A stretch of 12,123 nt of DNA, taken from positions 1 to 12,123 of the forward strand of contig CAZCRT010000059.1 of NCBI GenBank assembly GCA_964501185.1, read 5' to 3'. The position numbers and the translations under genes were made by a program. Source of the DNA: BS150m-G50 sp964501185 [NCBI: uncultured Bacteroidia bacterium] (GTDB taxonomy: Bacteria; CAIWAD01; BS150m-G50). Positions within the stretch are counted from its first letter, which is position 1, and each line of letters opens with the position of its first letter. The notes under the pieces are model-generated. The model saw nothing but the letters and a program-made list of their open reading frames with translations. It ran no database searches and was not told the origin of the DNA. Below are positions 1-4,846 of this stretch, piece after piece.

Positions 1-47
1 TCTTTCTCAAGATTAGAGCCGCTTACCCCGGAAATACGCGATGAACC
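1..47 (-). repeat. Possible insertion-sequence end facing left
   Basis: Read on the minus strand from position 47 outward, this begins GGTTCATCGCG and has a GGGG block at bases 19-22. The same 11 bases begin the block at 12081 on the opposite strand. The two blocks agree at 20 of their first 25 bases, and both are preceded inside the window by a run of seven A (minus-strand sense here). Terminal inverted repeats of ISL3-type elements look broadly like this (GG start, AATT-like centre, GGGG), but no transposase is in view, so the identity is an inference. Confidence 0.35.
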
Positions 48-108
48 TTTTTTTGCCCCTGCCTTGTTTACAGATTCAAATACTGTTTTATCAGCTGGAA
101 TAGTTCAG

Positions 109-122
109 TATACTCATATGAG
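109..122 (+). promoter_or_regulatory. Possible rubrerythrin promoter with palindrome
   Basis: TATACT at 109-114 is a reasonable -10 box about 85 bases before the rubrerythrin start. No convincing -35 lies 17 bases upstream; the best is the T-rich TTTTAT at 86-91. A perfect 10-bp palindrome, CTCATATGAG (113-122), overlaps the -10 box and would be well placed for a repressor. It is only one short palindrome, so the operator idea is weak. Confidence 0.3.
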
Positions 123-145
123 AAAACATGATCAGTATGACTCGC

Positions 146-175
146 TGGTTTGCTGGCCGGTATGCCTGGCAACCA
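146..175 (+). other. Leader hairpin before rubrerythrin
   Basis: TGGTT (146-150) pairs with AACCA (171-175), and GGC/GCC can pair inside it. This makes an imperfect stem-loop in the untranslated leader, ending 12 bases before the ribosome-binding site. It could stabilise the message or be incidental. Confidence 0.25.
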
Positions 176-198
176 CGCCATAAATAGCAGGAGGAATC

Positions 199-777
199 GT
201 GAGTAAAAGCATCAAAGGCACGAAAACGGAACACAATCTACTGGCGGCATTTGCCGGCGAATCACAGGCACGCAATCGCTACACCTTTTTTGCGGGAAAG
301 GCAAAGAAGGAAGGACTGGTTCAGATAGCGGCAATCTTCGAGGAAACCGCCGCACAGGAACAGACCCACGCCAAGCGTTTCTTCAAGTTTCTCGAAGGGG
401 GAGATGTTGAGATAACGGCCGCTTATCCGGCTGGCAAAATCGGTACGACCCTGGAAAATCTGCGCGCTGCTGCTGCCGGTGAAACAGAGGAGTGGACTGA
501 ACTCTATCCCTCGTTTGCTGCAACTGCCCGTGAAGAAGGACTTCCGGAAGTTGCGAAGGCGTTTGAATCCATAGCGATATCAGAGAAACAGCATGGCAAG
601 CGATACAGTGATCTGGCGACAAATCTGGAAGCGGGTGAGGTTTTCAAACGGGGAGACACTGTTATCTGGTATTGTCGTAAGTGTGGTTACCTGCATGAGG
701 GAACCGAAGCCCCCACAGTCTGCCCATCCTGCCTGCACCCACAGGGCTACTTTGAGCTGCTGAAGGAAAACTGGTAG
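199..777 (+). CDS. rbr: Rubrerythrin
   Basis: This is a non-haem di-iron peroxidase that reduces hydrogen peroxide in the cytoplasm of anaerobes, using electrons from rubredoxin or NAD(P)H-linked donors. The 192-residue protein has the classic two-part build. A ferritin-like four-helix bundle (about 1-145) carries the iron ligands E21, E54-x2-H57, E95, E98 and E129-x2-H132. A C-terminal rubredoxin-like domain has C159-x2-C162 and C175-x2-C178. Spacing and length match the Desulfovibrio vulgaris type. The start is GTG, chosen because a strong AGGAGG site (189-194) sits just upstream and the conserved N-terminus begins there. The gene looks monocistronic, with a hairpin terminator behind it. 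One copy of the palindrome CTTCCGGAAG lies inside it at 541-550, encoding Leu-Pro-Glu. Confidence 0.97.
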   Translation: MSKSIKGTKTEHNLLAAFAGESQARNRYTFFAGKAKKEGLVQIAAIFEETAAQEQTHAKRFFKFLEGGDVEITAAYPAGKIGTTLENLRAAAAGETEEWTELYPSFAATAREEGLPEVAKAFESIAISEKQHGKRYSDLATNLEAGEVFKRGDTVIWYCRKCGYLHEGTEAPTVCPSCLHPQGYFELLKENW

Positions 778-806
778 TAGAGCGAATAGTAACACTCTTT
801 CAAGAG

Positions 807-845
807 CCGTTGTTGTCGGAGTCCTTCCGATTGCAACGGTTTTCT
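807..845 (+). terminator. Terminator after rubrerythrin
   Basis: CCGTTG (807-812) pairs with CAACGG (834-839). An inner TCGGA/TCCGA pairing lies beyond a 3x3 internal loop. The stem is followed by TTTTCTCT. This fits a rho-independent terminator for the rubrerythrin message. No T-run follows on the minus strand, so it is unlikely to serve the converging arsenate reductase gene. Confidence 0.7.
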
Positions 846-883
846 CTCCAGCTTTTCAAGTGTGGCTATTCTCAGATAAGGAG

Positions 884-1324
884 TTATGCTTCCCTCAACA
901 CTTCCGGAAGTGTTTTACAGAAATCAGCAATCTCGTCCCGTACGCGTCGGTAGATGCGCAACTTATCCGAATGAGGCTCGATGCTGACAGCTAATGCTGG
1001 TGGATCATCAAAAGGTTGATGAAGATGGCGGGAGACTTCCGGAAGTGTCGGACAGTTCCGGTCTGCTTCGCTGCAGACTGTTACTACCAGATCAAAAGGT
1101 TCCTCGATTATCTCCATTACCGAACTGCTCTGCTGGCCGGATATATCGATACCAGCCTCCTTCATCACTTCAACTGCCAACGGATCCTGTTTCCCGGCTT
1201 CGATACCGGCTGAAAAGGGTTCGATAATTCCTCCATGCAGATAACGGGTAAAGCCCTCTGCCATCTGGCTGCGGCAGGAGTTTCCACTGCAAAGAAAAAG
1301 TAGACGTCTTTTGTCCAGGTTCAT
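884..1324 (-). CDS. arsC: Arsenate reductase, thioredoxin-coupled
   Basis: This reduces arsenate to arsenite in the cytoplasm so that arsenite can be exported. The 146-residue protein has the low-molecular-weight tyrosine phosphatase fold. It has the phosphate loop C12-x5-R18-S19, the redox pair C84 and C91 seven residues apart as in Staphylococcus aureus ArsC (C82/C89), and a DDPP acid-loop motif near 106-109. Those extra cysteines favour arsenate reductase over a plain phosphatase. The frame stays open 29 codons upstream, but the ATG at 1324 is preferred because GAGGAC lies just before it and the family's N-terminus begins there. No arsR, arsB or acr3 gene lies beside it. Two copies of CTTCCGGAAG fall in the coding sequence (901-910 and 1036-1045), both encoding T-L-P-E-V. 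Confidence 0.93.
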   Translation of the reverse strand: MNLDKRRLLFLCSGNSCRSQMAEGFTRYLHGGIIEPFSAGIEAGKQDPLAVEVMKEAGIDISGQQSSSVMEIIEEPFDLVVTVCSEADRNCPTLPEVSRHLHQPFDDPPALAVSIEPHSDKLRIYRRVRDEIADFCKTLPEVLREA

Positions 1325-1342
1325 GGACAGGTCCTCGTTTTT

Positions 1343-1371
1343 ATTGTAAAAAGACTTCCGGAAGTGTTTTT
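1343..1371 (-). promoter_or_regulatory. Possible arsC promoter containing a palindrome
   Basis: On the minus strand TACAAT (1348-1343) is a good -10 box 19 bases upstream of the arsC start. The palindrome ACTTCCGGAAGT (1354-1365) occupies the spacer where a repressor would block polymerase. The -35 region (around 1366-1371) does not match consensus, which could mean an activator or another sigma factor. The palindrome also occurs inside genes, so its position here may be chance. Confidence 0.35.
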
Positions 1372-1629
1372 CAGAGTACCGACTCCTCCTCTGTCTATGC
1401 AATACAACCATTATCGTATCTCATACCCCCGGCAACCGCAAGCTGTATCTGTCCATTACTTATTACAGAAGCAGAAATCGACGAGGCTGTTAACCTGTCG
1501 CAGATAAATACAGGGCCAGCTATACCGGCCCCATTTTGGAATATCACATTTCGCAAGACAGTCTGTCAATATACTATCGGAACACTTCCGGAAGTCTTTT
1601 GGGATTCGCTGCTGTAGTAGTGTAAAAGC

Positions 1630-1658
1630 TTGTCATTTGAAAGTCAGAGTGCTATATA
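1630..1658 (+). promoter_or_regulatory. Promoter of the iscR-like / nifUS operon
   Basis: TTGTCA (1630-1635) and TATATA (1653-1658) are separated by 17 bases, a sigma-70-type arrangement. The probable start of transcription falls just before the iscR-like ATG at 1677, so the leader would be very short. The likely repressor site overlaps it on the downstream side. Confidence 0.6.
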
Positions 1659-1675
1659 CTACACAAAGGTGGTAT
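1656..1675 (+). promoter_or_regulatory. Candidate Rrf2/IscR autoregulatory operator
   Basis: ATACTAC (1656-1662), six bases, then GTGGTAT (1669-1675) form an inverted repeat with one mismatch. It overlaps the -10 box and the ribosome-binding site of the regulator gene. Rrf2-family dimers bind AT-rich inverted repeats at such positions and repress their own operons. The assignment rests on position and symmetry only. Confidence 0.4.
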
Positions 1676-1676
1676 T

Positions 1677-2075
1677 ATGCGATTTAACCGTACATCTGAA
1701 TACGCGCTTAAGGTGTTCATACAGCTGGTTAACAGTGACCAGGAGGTAGTCTCTGTCAAGGCACTGCACCAGCAATTGAATATCCCCTACAAATATCTGG
1801 CGGCTTTGATGAGACGGTTGGCCAATGCCGGTTTTCTCACTTCTCAGCAGGGCAAGAATGGTGGTTACATGCTATCGCGCCCGGCAGGTGAGATAAACAT
1901 CCGGGATATCATCAATGAACTTGAAGGCAGTGATAAAATTGAGTCATGCATTCTTGGTCTGGGAGCCTGTAACTCGAATCCCCCCTGCCCCATGCACAGG
2001 CATTGGACACATGTAAGTAGTGCTCTGGATGATAATATCTATTCACTGACACTGGACGACCTGGTAAGACAATGA
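1677..2075 (+). CDS. iscR: IscR-like Rrf2-family Fe-S sensing regulator
   Basis: This 132-residue transcription factor has an N-terminal winged helix-turn-helix (about 1-75, with YKYLAALMRRL as recognition-helix region and the QGKNGGY wing). A cluster-binding loop follows with C91, C98, C104 and H107. These positions nearly match Escherichia coli IscR (C92, C98, C104, H107), which binds a [2Fe-2S] cluster and represses Fe-S assembly genes when cluster-loaded. C91 to C98 is one residue longer than in E. coli. The protein is shorter than E. coli IscR and lacks its C-terminal tail. It is first in the operon, 34 bases before nifU, so it very likely controls nifUS and itself. AAAGGTGG precedes the ATG. 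Other Rrf2 members (NsrR) also carry three cysteines, but the gene context favours an IscR role. Confidence 0.9.
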   Translation: MRFNRTSEYALKVFIQLVNSDQEVVSVKALHQQLNIPYKYLAALMRRLANAGFLTSQQGKNGGYMLSRPAGEINIRDIINELEGSDKIESCILGLGACNSNPPCPMHRHWTHVSSALDDNIYSLTLDDLVRQ

Positions 2076-2109
2076 TAGAAATTTGTTTATACGATGAGAG
2101 GATATAAAT

Positions 2110-2955
2110 ATGTGGGACTACACTGAGAATGTAATGGATCACTTCCGTAACCCCCGCAATGTGGGCAAGCTGGAAAATCCGGACGGAGTGGGCGAGGTCG
2201 GGTCTCTGGCCTGTGGTGACTCGTTGAAGCTGATGTTCAAGTTGGATGATGAAGGCCGTATTGCTGATGCAAAATTCCAGACCTTTGGTTGCGGCAGCGC
2301 AATCGCCTCCTCCTCTGCGCTGACTGAGATTATCAAAGGAATGACATTGGAAGAGGCTGCGAGTGTTACAAATCAGGATATTGTTGATTACCTGGGAGAA
2401 CTTCCGGAAGAGAAGTTACATTGCTCCGTTATGGGTAGCGAGGCTCTTGAAGCGGCAATTACTAACTACCGTACCGGTGCACAACCTGATGCTGCGACTG
2501 AGGAGCTTATCATCTGTAAGTGTTTCGGTGTCACCGAGGAACAGATCGAACGGGCTATCGGTGAGCACAATCTGACTACCGTGGCAGAGGTGACAAATTA
2601 TACCAAGGCTGGTGGTGCCTGCGGTGGATGCCATCCCGATATCGAGAAACTCCTGTTGAAACATGCTGAACAGAAAGCTCCCAGTACTACTGCGGAACAG
2701 ATATCGAAGAAGCGCCTTACTAACATTGAGAAGATCAAGTTGATTCAGGATACCATTGAGCGTGAGATACGGCCTGAGCTTCGAAAGGATGGAGGTGACA
2801 TAGAACTGGTGGATGTAAACGGTAACGAAGTTCTGGTCTCCATGCGGGGTAATTGTGCCGGATGTCAGGTCGCAGAGTTCACACTGAGTAAGGTGGTTGA
2901 ACAGAAATTGCGAGAATTCGTCGCGCCGGAGTTGATAGTTGTGGAGGAAAAATGA
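2110..2955 (+). CDS. nifU: NifU, three-domain Fe-S cluster scaffold
   Basis: This cytoplasmic scaffold assembles Fe-S clusters from sulfur delivered by NifS and hands them to target proteins. Three domains are visible in 281 residues. An IscU-like N-terminal domain has assembly ligands C35, C61 and C105. A central bacterioferritin-ferredoxin-like [2Fe-2S] domain has C136-x-C138 and C171-x2-C174. A C-terminal Nfu domain (about 207-275) has C249-x2-C252. This is the full Azotobacter vinelandii NifU layout, with nearly identical spacing in the first two domains. GAGAGGA (2096-2102) precedes the ATG. The stop overlaps the nifS start by 4 bp (ATGA), implying translational coupling. No nitrogenase genes are present, so this is most likely the general Fe-S system, as in many anaerobes. 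A near-complete copy of the local palindrome lies at 2401-2410 (L-P-E codons). Confidence 0.97.
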   Translation: MWDYTENVMDHFRNPRNVGKLENPDGVGEVGSLACGDSLKLMFKLDDEGRIADAKFQTFGCGSAIASSSALTEIIKGMTLEEAASVTNQDIVDYLGELPEEKLHCSVMGSEALEAAITNYRTGAQPDAATEELIICKCFGVTEEQIERAIGEHNLTTVAEVTNYTKAGGACGGCHPDIEKLLLKHAEQKAPSTTAEQISKKRLTNIEKIKLIQDTIEREIRPELRKDGGDIELVDVNGNEVLVSMRGNCAGCQVAEFTLSKVVEQKLREFVAPELIVVEEK

Positions 2956-4106
2956 AGCCACTGATCTATCTGGATAATAACGCCACTACGGCAGTCGCAC
3001 CGGAAGTAGTGGAAGCGATGTTGCCGTTCTGGACAGAACAATATGGCAATCCTTCCAGCATTTATCGTTTTGGCGGTGACATTACAAAACATGTCGAACA
3101 TGCACGCGATCAGGTAGCCAATATGCTGGGCGCTCAACCGGAAGAGATTATCTTTACCGCTGGTGGCACAGAGGGAGATAATGCTTCGATATTTGGTGTG
3201 CTGGATGCCATCGATCCGGCCAGGCGGCATGTTATCACCACCCAGGTGGAGCACCCTGCAGTTCAAACCGTCTGCCGTTACCTGAAAAACAAAGGGTACC
3301 GTCTGACTGAGTTGCATGTCGATAAGAACGGTGCTCTCGATCTGGAGCAGCTACAGGAAGAATTGACCCCGGAAACAGCTCTTGTTTCAATAATGTGGGC
3401 TAACAATGAGACCGGTGTTGTCTTTCCGATGGATCAGATTGCAGCTATCGTGAAATCTCAGGGTGTATTATTACATACTGATGCCGTTCAGGCGATCGGT
3501 AAAATACCGATCGATGTCGACCGGGTTCCGGTTGATCTGTTAACCATCTCAGGTCACAAATTCCACGCCCCCAAGGGTGTCGGCGCAATGTATATTCGTA
3601 AAGGAACACGCATCCGTCCCTTCATCAAGGGAGGCCATCAGGAAGGTGGTAAACGGGCCGGCACTGAAAATGTAGCTGGTGTCGTAGGACTTGGTGTGGC
3701 CAGTGAGCTGGCTCTGGCTCATCTGGAAGAGGAAAATGATCGCGTTCGCAGGCTCAGGGATAAACTGGAAACCGGAATTCTGAGTAGTTGCCAGGATGCC
3801 ATTCTCAATGGTCTGGAGCGTACGCCGAATACACTTAATGTCAGCTTCAAATATATAGAAGGTGAAGCGATACTATTGATGCTGGATGAGTACGGCATCT
3901 GCGCTTCTTCCGGGTCTGCCTGCACATCCGGTTCGCTGGAGCCTTCACATGTGATGCGAGCAATGGGTGTACCGTTTACCGCGGCACACGGATCAATACG
4001 CTTCAGCCTGAGTGTCTACAACACAGAAGCTGATATCGACAAGGTAATCGAAGTATTACCACCGATAGTTGATCGCTTAAGGGAAATATCACCATTTGTA
4101 GACTAG
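2952..4106 (+). CDS. nifS: NifS, cysteine desulfurase
   Basis: This PLP enzyme converts L-cysteine to L-alanine and passes the persulfide sulfur to NifU. The 384-residue length is normal for group I desulfurases. Visible features are the N-terminal LDNNATT strand, H101 stacking on PLP (QVEHPAV), D177 (HTDAVQ), the PLP-binding lysine K203 in SGHKFH, and the catalytic C324 in the flexible loop SSGSACTSG. The loop length fits the NifS/IscS class rather than SufS. The gene overlaps nifU by 4 bp and is the last intact gene of the operon. Its final 76 bases (4031-4106) are repeated downstream with synonymous changes only (see 4147-4251). The intact gene shows no damage. Confidence 0.97.
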   Translation: MKPLIYLDNNATTAVAPEVVEAMLPFWTEQYGNPSSIYRFGGDITKHVEHARDQVANMLGAQPEEIIFTAGGTEGDNASIFGVLDAIDPARRHVITTQVEHPAVQTVCRYLKNKGYRLTELHVDKNGALDLEQLQEELTPETALVSIMWANNETGVVFPMDQIAAIVKSQGVLLHTDAVQAIGKIPIDVDRVPVDLLTISGHKFHAPKGVGAMYIRKGTRIRPFIKGGHQEGGKRAGTENVAGVVGLGVASELALAHLEEENDRVRRLRDKLETGILSSCQDAILNGLERTPNTLNVSFKYIEGEAILLMLDEYGICASSGSACTSGSLEPSHVMRAMGVPFTAAHGSIRFSLSVYNTEADIDKVIEVLPPIVDRLREISPFVD

Positions 4107-4146
4107 GTATTGGACACAGACAATATAAAGTCTCCATAACACCCGG

Positions 4147-4251
4147 ATGTTTACTCGCCAACTGCGGAACGCAGTTGATATCGACAAGGTTATTGAGGTA
4201 TTACCGCCGATAGTTGATCGCTTAAGGGAGATATCACCTTTCGTAGACTAA
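4147..4251 (+). pseudogene. Chimeric relic with a recoded NifS C-terminus
   Basis: A 34-codon frame runs from ATG at 4147 to TAA at 4249. Its last 24 codons, D-I-D-K-V to S-P-F-V-D, are identical in protein sequence to the NifS C-terminus. At DNA level 4176-4251 matches 4031-4106 without gaps at 68 of 76 bases. All eight differences are third-position synonymous changes, including TAG to TAA. The first ten codons (MFTRQLRNAV) do not come from NifS and resemble the start of the chorismate-mutase-like fragment at 4306. The join falls at a shared TGATATCGAC. No ribosome-binding site precedes the ATG. I read it as the tail of a lost second nifS copy fused to another gene's start. A translated micro-protein is possible but unsupported. 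Confidence 0.75.
4156..4182 (+). repeat. Stem-loop module, copy 1
   Basis: CGCC is followed by a perfect 7-bp stem (AACTGCG 4160-4166 with CGCAGTT 4170-4176) around a GAA loop, then GATATC. Two further copies with the same spacing lie at 4306 and 4374. The left part can also be read as codons R-Q-L-R-N-A-V. Confidence 0.6.
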
Positions 4252-4305
4252 CTGCCTGCGAGCATTCGATAAGGAAATCTTAGTAAAATCGGACAACCGT
4301 GCTAT

Positions 4306-4332
4306 CGCCAACTGCGGAGCTCAGTTGACACC
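4306..4332 (+). repeat. Stem-loop module, copy 2
   Basis: This copy has the same geometry as copy 1: CGCC, left arm AACTGCG, loop GAG, right arm CTCAGTT, then GACACC. The stem has one C/T mismatch. It overlaps the chorismate-mutase-like fragment. Confidence 0.5.
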
Positions 4333-4386
4333 ATCGACAGAGATATCGTCCAGAAACTGGTCAGTATTTCTCTCGCCTGCTGCTGA
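4306..4386 (+). pseudogene. Chorismate-mutase-like N-terminal fragment
   Basis: The frame from CGC at 4306 reads RQLRSSVDTIDRDIVQKLV, then stops at TGA 4384-4386. The pattern L-R-x-x-[IV]-D-x-I-D-x-x-I-V-x-x-L is typical of helix 1 of AroQ-type chorismate mutases, including the N-terminal domain of PheA-like proteins. No start codon exists in frame before the upstream stop, and homology ends after about 25 residues, so this cannot be an active enzyme. The first bases repeat those at 4156-4167. It may be the remnant of a gene that once followed nifS. The peptide match is short and judged by eye. Confidence 0.4.
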
Positions 4387-4400
4387 AAGCAGCAGACATC
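4374..4400 (+). repeat. Stem-loop module, copy 3
   Basis: CGCC, left arm TGCTGCT, loop GAA, right arm AGCAGCA, then GACATC. Compared with copy 1, three of the seven stem pairs are changed on both sides so that pairing is kept. The central CTGC/GCAG is constant. Confidence 0.55.
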
Positions 4401-4416
4401 ACCATTCGTGGACTAG
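4374..4416 (+). pseudogene. Second, shortened nifS-tail relic
   Basis: Bases 4396-4416 match the last 21 bases of nifS (4086-4106) at 18 positions and would read T-S-P-F-V-D-stop in the nifS frame. They follow a stem-loop (CGCC, 7-bp stem, GAA loop) like the one that precedes the first relic. Its structure equals the first relic with the segment between its two GATATC sites (4177 and 4230) removed. It therefore looks like an older or deleted copy of the same unit. Confidence 0.5.
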
Positions 4417-4443
4417 ATGACTGACGCAGAGAAAGTCATTTTT
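4417..4443 (+). terminator. Possible terminator of the nif operon region
   Basis: ATGACT (4417-4422) pairs with AGTCAT (4434-4439), and the stem ends in TTTTT (4439-4443). The stem is short and AT-rich, so it would be a modest terminator. It is the first hairpin with a T-run after nifS on the plus strand. Confidence 0.45.
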
Positions 4444-4493
4444 GGAAGATAAAGAATCCTGGTTTGTGATCATAATGCGGTATACCTCCTCAA

Positions 4494-4536
4494 TCCTTAG
4501 AGACGATTATCAGGGCGAAAAATCACCATCTAAGGA
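4494..4536. repeat. 8-bp inverted repeat of unknown role
   Basis: TCCTTAGA (4494-4501) and TCTAAGGA (4529-4536) are exact inverted repeats around a 27-base loop containing AGGGCGAAAAATCACC. This could be an RNA hairpin, a protein-binding site, or the ends of a tiny relic element. I recognise no riboswitch core in the loop. Confidence 0.4.
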
Positions 4537-4710
4537 CTGATTATGGCAATATTATGCACTTATCTTTCATATTTATAACACCATACTGTGGTCCGATCCC
4601 ACAATACTTGCTATATCTATTGTTAACAACATCTTATCAAAACCTGCTTCCGTTACTCAGATAACTCCCCTGTATCAGAAAAATCCATCGCGACTCTGAG
4701 CTATGTTTCC

Positions 4711-4742
4711 CTAAAAAAAACGGGCGACTTATGCCGCCCGTT
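4711..4742 (-). terminator. Strong terminator of the minus-strand secreted protein gene
   Basis: Read on the minus strand, AACGGGCG and CGCCCGTT form an 8-bp GC-rich stem (4742-4719) followed by a run of T (4720-4713). This is a textbook rho-independent terminator about 100 bases beyond the stop of the gene ending at 4847. Confidence 0.85.
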
Positions 4743-4758
4743 CTAATCGGTGTTGTTT

Positions 4759-4780
4759 GGGAGTCATTTATCTGACTCCT
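4759..4780. other. Perfect hairpin in the 3' untranslated region
   Basis: GGAGTCA (4760-4766) pairs exactly with TGACTCC (4773-4779) around a 6-base loop. There is no T-run on either side, so it is not itself a good terminator. It lies between the stop at 4847 and the terminator at 4711-4742. Confidence 0.5.
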
Positions 4781-4846
4781 CTTAATATTGGCGTTGTTGT
4801 GTCATAACAGGCAAGCGCGGTGTTGTGAGCCGCCTTGCCAGACACC

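Larger units (their letters stand above)
1325..1676. other. Divergent arsC / iscR-like intergenic region
   Basis: These 352 bases hold no gene. They contain two copies of ACTTCCGGAAGT (1354-1365 and 1584-1595). They also hold two adjacent hairpins: CGAC-AGG pairing with CCT-GTCG across a one-base bulge (1479-1500), and GGGCC pairing with GGCCC (1513-1531) followed by CATTTT. The second could be a weak terminator. The promoters of both flanking genes are listed separately. Confidence 0.6.
4107..4846. other. Gene-poor region with nifS relics and hairpins
   Basis: These 740 bases have no intact gene of ordinary size. The first half (to about 4443) consists of repeated fragments of the nifS 3' end, a chorismate-mutase-like fragment and three related stem-loops, ending in a possible terminator. 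The second half is AT-rich. It contains an 8-bp inverted repeat (4494-4536), a short hairpin TGTGG/CCACA (4587-4603), the terminator of the downstream minus-strand gene (4711-4742) and a perfect 7-bp hairpin (4760-4779). I see no tRNA or other RNA gene I can name. Confidence 0.7.

Noticed and set aside
884-1411. The longer arsenate reductase frame beginning at 1411
   Set aside because: The 29 extra residues are basic and unlike the family, they cover the promoter and palindrome, and a good ribosome-binding site precedes the ATG at 1324.
2416-2961. A 181-codon minus-strand frame across nifU
   Set aside because: It is antisense to the conserved central and C-terminal NifU domains and resembles no family.
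2110-4106. A nitrogen-fixation locus
   Set aside because: nifU and nifS occur here with an IscR-like regulator and no nifHDK, nifB or nifA. In many anaerobes this pair is the general Fe-S system.
4156-4416. A CRISPR array from the repeated elements behind nifS
   Set aside because: Only three units, with unequal spacing (150 and 68 bases), diverged repeats and gene-derived spacers, and no cas genes.
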